64,000 nt of DNA from Bacteroidales bacterium (GTDB taxonomy: Bacteria > Bacteroidota > Bacteroidia > Bacteroidales > F082): positions 85,522-149,521 of the forward strand of contig JAFTXI010000024.1 of assembly GCA_017461665.1 (NCBI GenBank). The letters are read 5' to 3'. Within the stretch, counting starts at the first letter, position 1. Every line of letters starts with the position of its first letter. The position numbers and the translations under genes were made by a program. Under the pieces are notes generated by a model. The model did no database searches. It saw only the letters and a program-made list of their open reading frames with translations, and was not told the DNA's origin. Shown here in pieces: positions 51,389 to 60,675 of the stretch.

Positions 51389-52666
51389 TTAACGTAACAT
51401 CCTGTTAGGAATAGGTGTTCCATTATTCTTGTTCTCAAGCACCGCATAGTATACATCGCGCCACAGATGGGCACTTGCTTCGTTATCCCTTATTTCCTTG
51501 GTAGTTTTAAAGGCATTGGATCTAATACTTTCTGCAAATTCATTTGAACTAAGCAGGCTAAGCATGTTTTCAGCCATAGCTTCGTGATTTCCCTTTTCAC
51601 TCAGCAAAATGCTTTCTCTTGATTCATTCAATTTGGGTGTAGCAGAAGTAACCGTTGTTACTACAGGTAATCCGTTTGCCATAGCTTCACGTATTGTTCC
51701 TGATATAAGGTCAATTTTTAGCGGTAGCAATGCGAAACGGGATTTTCTAACCTGCTCAATTACGTTGTCGTGTGTTGGCAGTGAACCGCTGAATGATACC
51801 TTATCTGAAATTCCCAACTCTTCAAGCCTTTTATCAAGTGTTCGTTTTGTTTTTACTGCATATCCGCCAACAATGTTTAGAGTGATTCCTGGATATCTCT
51901 CGTGGGCTAACGCAAAAGACTCAATAGCCCAATCTACAGCCTTCTCAATTTCCTTTGCAAAATATACAAAATCATATTCTTTTTCGCACACCGCCATGTC
52001 AATCTTCTCGCCTAATATAAGCGGCATGTCAAGTATTTTTATGTCGGGCCCGTATACTTCTTTAAGTATATTTGTGAACCTCTGTACTCGACAAGAAATA
52101 TAATCGGACCTTTGTAATATCTTTCTTTCTATCCCGCTCCTATAATCGTACATTTTCTTTGAAATAGGATAGTTCATAAAGAATTCTGGGTCAATCATTA
52201 GTGTCTGCAACGCAACAATCAATGGAATATCTTTGGGCATTGATAGGGCAGATTTGCTGTATTCCGGATTCTCAGCTCCAATAACATGAATAATATCCGG
52301 TTTGATAGATTTTACAATCGATAGAATGCCGTTGCAGTTCACCTTATATTCTGGTGTCTCATATCTGCCTTTCAGAAACTTGCGCTTGAGTCTGAACATG
52401 AAATAGTCATCCTCAGATTTGAAGATATGGTAATGGATACCATCCTTTATAAACTCTTCAAGTTTGATAGAAAGTCCTGTATGTGGAGATATAACATGCA
52501 GTTCAATATCATTGAATTTCTTGAATTCATTTATACCATTAGTGTTCCACTGTGAGTAGTCCTTTATCGCCCTTTTACTTGCTCCGTTTCTAAGATGCAG
52601 GTTTCCCCTTATCTCCTCATTCGAAAGATGACATATCCATACAACTTTTATCTTCTTTGCCTCCAT
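51389..52666 (-). CDS. Glycosyltransferase family 4
   Basis: A 425-residue GT-B enzyme with a longer N-terminal half (KVVWICHLSNEEIRGNLHLR, DIIHVIGAENPEYSKSAL) and the usual C-terminal donor part (LGISDKVSFSGSLPTHDNVI, GTIREAMANGLPVVTTVTSA). It presumably adds a sugar of the repeat. The start overlaps the stop of the CBS-domain nucleotidyltransferase by one base. Confidence 0.85.
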   Translation of the reverse strand: MEAKKIKVVWICHLSNEEIRGNLHLRNGASKRAIKDYSQWNTNGINEFKKFNDIELHVISPHTGLSIKLEEFIKDGIHYHIFKSEDDYFMFRLKRKFLKGRYETPEYKVNCNGILSIVKSIKPDIIHVIGAENPEYSKSALSMPKDIPLIVALQTLMIDPEFFMNYPISKKMYDYRSGIERKILQRSDYISCRVQRFTNILKEVYGPDIKILDMPLILGEKIDMAVCEKEYDFVYFAKEIEKAVDWAIESFALAHERYPGITLNIVGGYAVKTKRTLDKRLEELGISDKVSFSGSLPTHDNVIEQVRKSRFALLPLKIDLISGTIREAMANGLPVVTTVTSATPKLNESRESILLSEKGNHEAMAENMLSLLSSNEFAESIRSNAFKTTKEIRDNEASAHLWRDVYYAVLENKNNGTPIPNRMLR

Positions 52667-53727
52667 TATCTCACATTTATCATTTTTAAATATTCATTCC
52701 AATCTCCCATATCTTTCCAGTCGTTTTGGCTTATGGGATAGACACCGACCCTACGACCTTCCGATTTAAGTTTCTCCATAAGATGTGTGATATGATAAAA
52801 CTCATCTGGAATATCATCTAAAAGTGATGGTTCTAATATGTATAAGCCAGTATTGATTTTGAAAGAAAGAGTTGGTTTTTCTTCTATCGATTCTAAAATG
52901 CCATTATCACCAGTAGTAATTGTTCCATACGGAATAGAAAAAGTCTTTAATGCAGCTACAACTGTAAGTTCATTATTATTGCTTCTGTGATAATTCAATA
53001 TTTCTGAGTAATCTTCCTCAATAAGTATATCACAATTTGATACAAAAAATGTAGAATTAATTTTATCTTTGAGTAATCGAAGACTACCAGCAGTTCCTAA
53101 TGGTCTATCTTCTTGAAAATAATGAATATTGTATTCTTTATTGCCAATAAAATCGAAGTAATTTTTTATTGTATCAGCTTTATAATTGACTGACATATAA
53201 AAATCATGACAACCATGACTTACAAATTTATCCATAATGGATTCTACGATTGTTTTTTCACCAACCGGAATAAGCGGTTTGGGATAAACATTGGTAAGCG
53301 GAGCTAAACGTGTTCCTTTGCCTCCAGCCATCACAATTACAGGAAGATTTATACTTTCAATATTCTCTTTTTCCTTTTCTCCAAATAAATCTTTCCAAAA
53401 ATAAACATCAACTAATTTGCCCATTTCATCCACCACTGGCATACATTCGGCACGAAGTCTTAACATTTTTTGACGAACAACATCACTACTTTCATTTGGA
53501 GTTACAAATTTTTTATTCTTATCTATAATATCAATTACAGACTCATTCATATTTAATCCCTTGATAATGGCTCTCTGAATATCACCAATAGTAAGAATAC
53601 TAATAAATTGTTCATCTTTGAATACAAAAAGCATCTTGACCTTTACTTCATCCATCTTTTTTAGTGATTGTAGTATAGTCATTTTACTTTGTATGGATCT
53701 CTTTTGAATCTGTGCTAAAATTGGCAT
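52666..53727 (-). CDS. CBS-domain sugar-phosphate nucleotidyltransferase
   Basis: A 353-residue enzyme. Two CBS domains (about 1-115, with LTIGDIQRAIIKGLNMN and AECMPVVDEMGKLVDVYFW) precede a nucleotidyltransferase domain beginning VIVMAGGKGTRLAPLTNVYP and KPLIPVGEKTIVESIM. The layout equals that of PtmE in Campylobacter, which makes GDP-GlcNAc for legionaminic acid, and of similar proteins in other capsule loci. The sugar is unknown here. It is the last of the gene run before a 176-base AT-rich gap that holds no gene I can see. Confidence 0.87.
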   Translation of the reverse strand: MPILAQIQKRSIQSKMTILQSLKKMDEVKVKMLFVFKDEQFISILTIGDIQRAIIKGLNMNESVIDIIDKNKKFVTPNESSDVVRQKMLRLRAECMPVVDEMGKLVDVYFWKDLFGEKEKENIESINLPVIVMAGGKGTRLAPLTNVYPKPLIPVGEKTIVESIMDKFVSHGCHDFYMSVNYKADTIKNYFDFIGNKEYNIHYFQEDRPLGTAGSLRLLKDKINSTFFVSNCDILIEEDYSEILNYHRSNNNELTVVAALKTFSIPYGTITTGDNGILESIEEKPTLSFKINTGLYILEPSLLDDIPDEFYHITHLMEKLKSEGRRVGVYPISQNDWKDMGDWNEYLKMINVR

Positions 53728-53903
53728 AATATTGTTATTGTTTTATTGTCTTAATAATGTACATTTGCCAAAATATGGTTAATAGACTTTATTTTCTTGT
53801 GAATAATATATACATTCTTGTTTCTTAAAGATATGTCTGTATATATTAGTCAAATGTATGATTTTATAATTGAAATATAGTCTTCTAACATCATCATATT
53901 AAA

Positions 53904-54917
53904 CTATGATTTTGAAATCATTTGTAAAAATACTTCAGTTTCTTCTCTAATACCTACTCTTGTCGCTTCTTGATATAGTGAATGTGGGAAACAATTTACC
54001 TCTACTAAACACCATCCTTTATCAGTCAATGAGAAGTCCATACCACTAATTGTTAATCCTGGTAACTCTTTTGCAATTTCTTTTGCAATTTCGCAAAGCG
54101 AACTCCATTGAGGAATTTGATAACCTGAGAATTCAATATTTGTATCTGGATGTTCTTTTATTATCATAGCATCGCTTGTAATAGCAGAGAGAACAATCCC
54201 TGTAGCTGCATCAATTGCGGCAAATATTCCACCACTATGTGCGTTATCCACAATTGAGTTACCTCTTCCGGTTCTTAGGCAAGGATGCTTTATAAGTACC
54301 TCTTTACCTGTATTGTATGTACAAACTCGAATCGTATTAATAGAATCTGGGTGAAATATTGCTAATTCATCAACCTGACTAATAAGTTCTTCCAGTACAA
54401 AACCACCAGGATAATCTTCAATGAGTTGATCTATCGTCATAGGAGTTTTTACGATTCTTATACCAATACCAGAGTTTCCATCCAAAGGTTTTATAATATA
54501 AGTTGAATGTTTTTGCAAAAAAGTCTGAATATCATTTCTCCAATCATATCCATCATAATAAGCTTTGACGTGATCATTAGGATTTGGATTATATGCAACA
54601 ACTTTTCTTCTATAATATTTCTGTAATTTCAAATAAGAAGCAAATTTATCTAAACAAAGATCTCTTGTTTTTTCCTCATTAACTTTATAATATAACTTTG
54701 CTTGTTCTTTACGAGGTAAAAATTTCATTACATCCACTTCATGTACCCCCCCAAGATTTAGACTAAAAAACTCCATGTGAGCAAAATTATATTTTAATTG
54801 ATATTCGTGTTTTTTTGCAACATAAGCATTTCTTTCATCTGAGGACAAATTTGGATAATATTTTTCCATCAGTTTATAATCCTCTGACCAAAATTCATAA
54901 AATTTATCTGTATTCAT
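53904..54917 (-). CDS. Sugar-transfer-associated ATP-grasp enzyme
   Basis: A 337-residue ATP-grasp-fold protein matching the sugar-transfer-associated group: YIIKPLDGNSGIGIRIVKTP in the ATP site, GGFVLEELISQVDELAIFHP, SINTIRVCTYN, NAHSGGIFAAIDAATGIV and WCLVEVNCFPHS as the metal-binding end. Members occur in polysaccharide loci and are expected to form an amide or similar bond, possibly joining an amino acid to a sugar. It is 11 bases after the cyclodeaminase-like gene. The substrate is unknown. Confidence 0.82.
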   Translation of the reverse strand: MNTDKFYEFWSEDYKLMEKYYPNLSSDERNAYVAKKHEYQLKYNFAHMEFFSLNLGGVHEVDVMKFLPRKEQAKLYYKVNEEKTRDLCLDKFASYLKLQKYYRRKVVAYNPNPNDHVKAYYDGYDWRNDIQTFLQKHSTYIIKPLDGNSGIGIRIVKTPMTIDQLIEDYPGGFVLEELISQVDELAIFHPDSINTIRVCTYNTGKEVLIKHPCLRTGRGNSIVDNAHSGGIFAAIDAATGIVLSAITSDAMIIKEHPDTNIEFSGYQIPQWSSLCEIAKEIAKELPGLTISGMDFSLTDKGWCLVEVNCFPHSLYQEATRVGIREETEVFLQMISKS

Positions 54918-54928
54918 TTATACTCAAA

Positions 54929-55966
54929 TTATATTAGATCTTTATAATTAACGATTGATGATTCTGCAATTGTAACATCATGTCCTAAATTCATTTCCTT
55001 TGCCCTCCTATATATGTAATTTGCGAGATTCAAATCTATATAAGACAGACCAACTGAATTAAAATATATAAATTCATCATCATTATCTCTACCTTTTTTT
55101 CTACCAGATATTAGATCCGATAAGTTTGCGTAGATATCATGATCTTTTAAAATTCCTTCTTTATACATTCTGCAGATTGTTTGTGTACGATGCTTACTCG
55201 CTTCCCAATCATCACAGACAATCTTTTGAGCTTTAAGTGCAACTTCATACTCATCTTCCCATCCCCCTACATGAATGTAAAGACCTCCTTTAGTTACATC
55301 CTTTGCTTTAAGAACAGGAGACTGTCCACTTATTGCAGTTATAATAATATCTGCATTTGATGCACACTTATATGAATCATTATTGCATGCTATAAAAGTT
55401 ACATCAGAAGTAATCTTATTGAAGGTTCTAATAAATGATTCTTCACTTGAGGATGTTCTTGAAGAAACTCTACATTCATTAATTGTTGGAAATAAATGCT
55501 TCAATAAAGCGAAATGCATACGAGCTTCCTCTCCACTTCCAATTATACCAATAGTTTTTACATTTGATGGAGCTAAATACTTAGCAGCCACACAACCAAC
55601 ACCTGATGTACGCATTTTAGTTGTAAGAGTACCATCAATCACTGCAACTGGAAAGCCCGTATTAATTTCTGATAATAACATTACTCCTGTCACATTCTGA
55701 ATACCCTTAGGTGCATTAGTCGGAAAAACAGACACCCATTTCATTCCGCATACCATATCTTCACCGAGTAAAGTTGCAGGCATACAATTTATTCGGTTTT
55801 GGGTTTCCATATCGAATATTTGAGATATTTTATCAGGAAACAACACATCTCCATGGATATATTTTAGAAAAGATTCCTCTATCACTTCAAGAAGAACATC
55901 TGTTTTACCCTTAAATATTTCGGAGACATCCTCTTGAGATATTATCCTTAATTTAATTTCGCTCAT
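54929..55966 (-). CDS. Ornithine cyclodeaminase/mu-crystallin family enzyme
   Basis: A 345-residue NAD-binding enzyme. The mu-crystallin fold is seen in MKWVSVFPTNAPKGIQNVTG, the TGFPVAVIDGTLTTKMRTSG region (K and R of the substrate site), and the Rossmann motif IGIIGSGEEARMHF near residue 140. Members include ornithine cyclodeaminase, alanine dehydrogenases and SbnB, which makes a precursor of 2,3-diaminopropionate. In this run of ATP-grasp genes a role in making an unusual amino acid, to be joined to a sugar, is likely but inferred. Confidence 0.85.
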   Translation of the reverse strand: MSEIKLRIISQEDVSEIFKGKTDVLLEVIEESFLKYIHGDVLFPDKISQIFDMETQNRINCMPATLLGEDMVCGMKWVSVFPTNAPKGIQNVTGVMLLSEINTGFPVAVIDGTLTTKMRTSGVGCVAAKYLAPSNVKTIGIIGSGEEARMHFALLKHLFPTINECRVSSRTSSSEESFIRTFNKITSDVTFIACNNDSYKCASNADIIITAISGQSPVLKAKDVTKGGLYIHVGGWEDEYEVALKAQKIVCDDWEASKHRTQTICRMYKEGILKDHDIYANLSDLISGRKKGRDNDDEFIYFNSVGLSYIDLNLANYIYRRAKEMNLGHDVTIAESSIVNYKDLI

Positions 55967-55974
55967 TGGAAGGT

Positions 55975-57243
55975 TTACAATAAGAGTTTATTATTAACTA
56001 TGTTACATCCGTTCTCATCAATCACTTCGTAAGTATCCTGAATGTACCTTATAATGTTATGACATTCTTCTATTGTAGAATAAACAAAATGGAATAGGCA
56101 AATAACTTGACCAAACGATCCAGTATCGTCAATAGTATCACCAATTTCTTTCTGATGAGGTACAACAACTATTTGATCAGTAAATTTTGATTTTATTATA
56201 TCTACACCTCTTTCTTCTATAATTTTACCACTATTACAATGTACTGGATATATACAATAATTAATTCCTTTACTTATCTCTTTTGGTATTAACGAATGGA
56301 ATCCAAACAATTTACTATCTCCAGATACTGCATAGTAAAGATCTGCGTAGAACTGATTAACCTCACTCATGTAATCAACAGAATAAAAAGAAAAGGAGCC
56401 CCCATAACGATAACCGACCTCGTTAAAATAAAATTCATCACCATCACGAAATACTTCTATCCAAACAGTTCCTTCCTTTATACCAATACTACTAAACAAT
56501 AACGAAAGTTTTGTATCATATCTTTCACGAAATTCTTTCTCTATTATACTCGGACAAGTAAAAAGACCTGCGACATATGACCCTTGTTTTTCGTATTTTA
56601 CAGGTATCTTATCTTCAGAAAGTACGAAATGCATCTTGCCTTCACTAAAAGAATAAAAAACAACTATACCTGAATTATTTACAAATTTTTCACATATTAC
56701 TGATTGTGTTGGTGAAACGTCAGCTGCTATTTTATAACCCTTAATTAGTTCATTTGAGTTATGACAAACAGAAAAGCCATTACTACCACTACCATCTGTT
56801 GGTTTTGTAATAACAGGATAAGAATTTTCAGGAACAGAAGATGCAATATTGTTTATATCTATAACAAAACGAGGAACTACTGGTAAATCGAATTTGATAC
56901 ACAAATCTTTGAATAAATCTTTATTCTGAAGTATTTCCCACTGCTCTTTTCTACAATAACAAGGCAAACCAACCTCATTAATCCATTCACAAGCGTGCGA
57001 AATGATAAATTCACTACCACCCATATAGACTCCTTCAATATTATGTTCCTTTATAAAAGGAATCATAATATCTCTATCTGTAGTATCTACACGATAATAT
57101 TCATCGGCTATATCATCAAGAGGAGCTGGATATAGCCCTGCAAATATTAAATATACTCCATACTCGTCTGCAAATGATCGAATAAGATCTTTCCATACAC
57201 TACTACCAAGTATCAGTAATCGTTTTCCTTTCAAATTTTGCAT
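55975..57243 (-). CDS. ATP-grasp ligase
   Basis: A 422-residue ATP-grasp protein. A Rossmann-like start (QNLKGKRLLILGSSVW), then YPVITKPTDGSGSNGFSVCH in the ATP site, and the metal-binding end FYFNEVGYRYGGSFSFYSVD. The enzyme joins a carboxylate to an amine with ATP use; both substrates are unknown. I placed the start at 57243, just after the preceding gene (4-base gap); an upstream ATG at 57303 would overlap that gene by 56 bases. It is the third of three consecutive ATP-grasp genes and the most divergent. Confidence 0.82.
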   Translation of the reverse strand: MQNLKGKRLLILGSSVWKDLIRSFADEYGVYLIFAGLYPAPLDDIADEYYRVDTTDRDIMIPFIKEHNIEGVYMGGSEFIISHACEWINEVGLPCYCRKEQWEILQNKDLFKDLCIKFDLPVVPRFVIDINNIASSVPENSYPVITKPTDGSGSNGFSVCHNSNELIKGYKIAADVSPTQSVICEKFVNNSGIVVFYSFSEGKMHFVLSEDKIPVKYEKQGSYVAGLFTCPSIIEKEFRERYDTKLSLLFSSIGIKEGTVWIEVFRDGDEFYFNEVGYRYGGSFSFYSVDYMSEVNQFYADLYYAVSGDSKLFGFHSLIPKEISKGINYCIYPVHCNSGKIIEERGVDIIKSKFTDQIVVVPHQKEIGDTIDDTGSFGQVICLFHFVYSTIEECHNIIRYIQDTYEVIDENGCNIVNNKLLL

Positions 57244-57247
57244 AAAA

Positions 57248-58354
57248 TTATATTTTATGATCCGAACAATAAATAAAATATCCAGAATTAGAGGCTTCAA
57301 CATTACCTGAAACTTCTATATATTCATTTTCTTTAATTGTATTTTTTACACACCAGTCGGAAACTTTAGCTTCTTCAAATAATGATTTAAGGTACTCATT
57401 TTGTTTACAATGAAAGTATATTCCAGAAAAACTTTTATGACATATTTCTTGAGGTATATAGTCACCCATAGCACACAATACAGCAGCTTTAATATAGTCA
57501 AAACCAGTACTTAGAGGAGTAAGTATATCAGAAATATGATCACCACCACCTCTTGCCCCAACTTCAATGAAATATAATTCATCATTGATTATTTTCAATT
57601 CAAGATGAGCCATCCCACAAGTTAAACCAAGAACATCTAACACTTCCGATACTGCAAGATTAATTCTCTCTTTGATTTCATTACTAAGATTGGCAGGCTG
57701 ATGATGACCTAATTCCACAAAATGAGGTGGCCCTGATGAATCTTTCTCTGTATATTGTACAATTTGATGTATTTGTTCTATAGATAAACATTCTATAGAA
57801 TATTCTTTACCGCCTTCTAAATATTCTTCAATCAAAACAGAGCCATCTGAAGAATTATCTCTCGCGGTAATAAGTGCATCTTCAAAATCTTCTTCTCTTT
57901 TCACTAAAGAAACTCCACGTTTACCACAAGAATCAACAGATTTTACAATTATCGGTAGAGAATATTCCTTTCCTTCTTGATATAATTCAAAATGAGGTTG
58001 ACAAATAGAGTTGACAGATGCAACCCGTTTGCGCATTTCAAATTTATTTTTACCAGCAAATCCACCTTTTATACTATTTCCAGGAAGATTCAGAACAGCA
58101 GCTAAGTGAGCTGCAACTTCGGTTGTAATCTCACTGGTTGCCATAATTCCATCTACTTCAAATTCACGACATTTGCAAGCCATAAATTCTACATCAAAGT
58201 CGTTTTCCTCAATAAAAAAATCAACTATTTCTTGAGCATAAGACTGCTGACGTGCAAAAGCCAATACTTTTAAACCTAATTCATGTGCCTTTTCTATAAT
58301 AGGAACAGCGGCAAATCCAGCACCAATAATTGCTAAAATTTTCTCTTTCATCAT
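57248..58354 (-). CDS. ATP-grasp ligase
   Basis: A 368-residue ATP-grasp protein. N-terminal KILAIIGAGFAAVPIIEKAH, then LPIIVKSVDSCGKRGVSLVK (ATP site), EEYLEGGKEYSIECLSIE, the FVELGHHQPANLS motif and the metal-binding end LYFIEVGARGGGDHISDI. It shares the ELGHxQPANLS motif and overall plan with the product of the gene directly upstream (58351), so the two are paralogs. They overlap by 4 bases (ATGA). The substrates are unknown. D-Ala-D-Ala ligase and carbamoyl-phosphate-synthase relatives share only the fold. Confidence 0.82.
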   Translation of the reverse strand: MMKEKILAIIGAGFAAVPIIEKAHELGLKVLAFARQQSYAQEIVDFFIEENDFDVEFMACKCREFEVDGIMATSEITTEVAAHLAAVLNLPGNSIKGGFAGKNKFEMRKRVASVNSICQPHFELYQEGKEYSLPIIVKSVDSCGKRGVSLVKREEDFEDALITARDNSSDGSVLIEEYLEGGKEYSIECLSIEQIHQIVQYTEKDSSGPPHFVELGHHQPANLSNEIKERINLAVSEVLDVLGLTCGMAHLELKIINDELYFIEVGARGGGDHISDILTPLSTGFDYIKAAVLCAMGDYIPQEICHKSFSGIYFHCKQNEYLKSLFEEAKVSDWCVKNTIKENEYIEVSGNVEASNSGYFIYCSDHKI

Positions 58355-59538
58355 TGAATTTTTATCAAATGATTTATTCTATTTTCATAAGTACTGATAG
58401 TATCTGCAACTATACTGCTATTCTCACCGAATACAACAAACTGACCATATCTATCTAGCGAACTATTAATCGGTTTTATCCTATCGCCTACATTCAATTT
58501 CATTTCAAAAGAATAAATGTTAGGCCATGACCATACTCCATTGATTGCAATATCAACATATTCTACTACGCCTTGAGGAAAATTAAAGAAACATACCGCG
58601 GATGCCTTATTTACTCTACCGGTAGATATATCTACTTTATTATTTAATGCTATATTCAGTAATTGATCTTCAATATTAATTCCTGTAGAAAGTGGCACTA
58701 ATGTTGATGTTATGTAATCACCTCCCAAGCGAGGGCTTGTCTCTATAATAAATATACCCCGTTCATTTATTTTCAATTCGGTATGAGATGGACAATTCTC
58801 AAAATTCATACACTCTGCAATATTGGAAATAATTTTTCTTATTTCTTCTTTTTGCTCTTCGCTCAAATTTGCAGGTTGTTTGTGTCCTAATTCTACATTG
58901 TATGGGAATGGAGTTGTAGTTTTTTCTGTAAATTGAATTACCTCGGATTTACCATCATAGTGCAATGATTCAATACTATATTCCTGTCCTTCTATAAATT
59001 CTTCAACCAAAACTGTATCCAATTTGGAATATTGCAAAGCTTCGTTCATTGCTTCCTTCAATTCCTCTGTAGAATTGCAGTATATAACACCTCGCGAACC
59101 AGAATTATCACGAGGTTTTACAATCACAGGAAAATGAAAATCCTTAGCCTCTTCTACATTAGAAATTAAACGGCCCTTTGCACACGGAATACCTCCTTCG
59201 ATAAAACGTTGTTTCATCTTAAACTTATCGGTTGACCATATTGCTGTATCTTCGGAAAAGAATTTTAATCCAAGCTCTTTGGCTATGCGGGCCATCATTA
59301 CAAGAGGCTTGTCAGTGGCAGCTGTTACGACTGCAGATATGTTATATTTTTTTGCTACTGCAAGTGTGCCTTCGAAATCTTGTCCGCCTACAATCTCAAA
59401 AGCATCAACTTCCTCTCTACATACAGCATCAGCGCAAGGATCTATACCTACTACAAAAAGCCCCATCAACTTAGCTCTGTTGATTATAGACTTTTGTAAT
59501 TCACCAACACCAAAAATAAGAACAGATTTTTTATCCAT
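58351..59538 (-). CDS. ATP-grasp ligase
   Basis: A 395-residue ATP-grasp protein. It starts KSVLIFGVGELQKSIINRAK, continues with FPVIVKPRDNSGSRGVIYCN (ATP site), EEFIEGQEYSIESLHYD, YNVELGHKQPANLSEEQ and IFIIETSPRLGGDYITSTL (metal-binding end). The start overlaps the aminotransferase gene by 8 bases. It is the first of three consecutive ligase genes and directly follows a sugar aminotransferase, which would provide an amino group for acylation. The amino acid or peptide substrate is not deducible. Confidence 0.83.
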   Translation of the reverse strand: MDKKSVLIFGVGELQKSIINRAKLMGLFVVGIDPCADAVCREEVDAFEIVGGQDFEGTLAVAKKYNISAVVTAATDKPLVMMARIAKELGLKFFSEDTAIWSTDKFKMKQRFIEGGIPCAKGRLISNVEEAKDFHFPVIVKPRDNSGSRGVIYCNSTEELKEAMNEALQYSKLDTVLVEEFIEGQEYSIESLHYDGKSEVIQFTEKTTTPFPYNVELGHKQPANLSEEQKEEIRKIISNIAECMNFENCPSHTELKINERGIFIIETSPRLGGDYITSTLVPLSTGINIEDQLLNIALNNKVDISTGRVNKASAVCFFNFPQGVVEYVDIAINGVWSWPNIYSFEMKLNVGDRIKPINSSLDRYGQFVVFGENSSIVADTISTYENRINHLIKIQ

Positions 59539-60664
59539 TGATAGCTTCGTTTACGACACCTACAATATATTCAACATCCTCAATTGTTAGAGCAGCATAC
59601 ATTGGCAATGTTATTTCGTGGTCTGTTACATATTCTGTTTGAGGTAAGACAGCACCATAATCTTTATAAATTGAAAATCTGTGAATTGCTGGATAATGAA
59701 CACTTGTTTGAACTCCTGCTTCATGTATTTTGTTTCTAATTGAATCACGGTCTTCTACAGTGCCTTTCGTGATAACGATAGGCATGATATAATTAGAAAC
59801 AAATTCTGTGTTATCGGCAAAAGGAATTATAACGTTTTCAACTTTTGATAAAAGTTCGATATAACGATTTCTAACTGCTATTCTTTTTTCGAGATCTTCC
59901 GGCAATTTCTTTAATTGTTCAATGGCTATAGCTGCATGAATATCATCTAAACGGAAATTGTATCCAAGTTCCACAATATCGTATGCAGTTGCATGTCCTC
60001 CGGCACGTTGGTAGCTCATTGTTGTCATGCCATGCGAGCGAAGCAAACGAGCTTTGTCGGCTATCTCCTTATTGTTTGAAATAAACATACCACCTTCACC
60101 TGTACTGATATTTTTGTTGGAGAAGAAACTGAAAGCTGCACAGTCGCCTATAGTGCCAAGTTTCTTTCCTTTGTATTCCGAAAGAGGTCCATGACAAGCA
60201 TCTTCAATAACTTTTAGATTATGTTTTTTAGCAATAGCCATAACCTCATCCATCTTACAAGGGAAACCAGCCATGTGAACAACTAGGATAGCCTTTGTCT
60301 TATTTGTTATCTTCTTTTCAATTTCTTCTGGGTCAATGTTTATGTGTTCAGGACCTACAATATCGCAAAATACGGGAGTAGCACCGGCATAACGAATACA
60401 ATTGGCAGATGCTGCAAAAGTAAGTGACGGACATATAACTTCGTCGCCAGGTTTTACACCTGAAACTAAACAGCATAGATGAAGTGCATCTGTGCAATTA
60501 GACATACTCACAGCATAGTTGACATGAAACATATCAACAAACATTTTTTCAAGTTCTTCACATTTAGGACCAGTTGAGATCCAGCCAGATTGTATGGTGT
60601 CATAAGCAGCTTGCGCTTCTTTACCATCAAAATTAAGATTAAACAAAGGAATTTTATAAGCCAT
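59531..60664 (-). CDS. DegT/DnrJ/EryC1 sugar aminotransferase
   Basis: A 377-residue PLP enzyme: IQSGWISTGPKCEELEKMF, SNCTDALHLCCLVSGVKPGD, LTFAASANCIRYAGATPVFC, VIEDACHGPLSEYKGKKLG, FSFFSNKNISTGEGGMF with the Schiff-base lysine near residue 185, and LGYNFRLDDIHAAIAIEQLK. It belongs to the PseC/LegC/ArnB type that aminates 4-keto-6-deoxy nucleotide sugars. The dehydratase that would make its substrate is the gene just upstream (11-base gap). The product would be a 4-amino-4,6-dideoxy sugar, to be acylated by the ATP-grasp genes. Confidence 0.9.
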   Translation of the reverse strand: MAYKIPLFNLNFDGKEAQAAYDTIQSGWISTGPKCEELEKMFVDMFHVNYAVSMSNCTDALHLCCLVSGVKPGDEVICPSLTFAASANCIRYAGATPVFCDIVGPEHINIDPEEIEKKITNKTKAILVVHMAGFPCKMDEVMAIAKKHNLKVIEDACHGPLSEYKGKKLGTIGDCAAFSFFSNKNISTGEGGMFISNNKEIADKARLLRSHGMTTMSYQRAGGHATAYDIVELGYNFRLDDIHAAIAIEQLKKLPEDLEKRIAVRNRYIELLSKVENVIIPFADNTEFVSNYIMPIVITKGTVEDRDSIRNKIHEAGVQTSVHYPAIHRFSIYKDYGAVLPQTEYVTDHEITLPMYAALTIEDVEYIVGVVNEAING

Positions 60665-60675
60665 ATCGTTTCTTA

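Noticed and set aside
53728-53903. Possible gene or RNA in the gap before the CBS nucleotidyltransferase
   Set aside because: AT-rich with no frame of convincing composition and no clear TAnnTTTG element; only TATTTTGG, one base off, is found.
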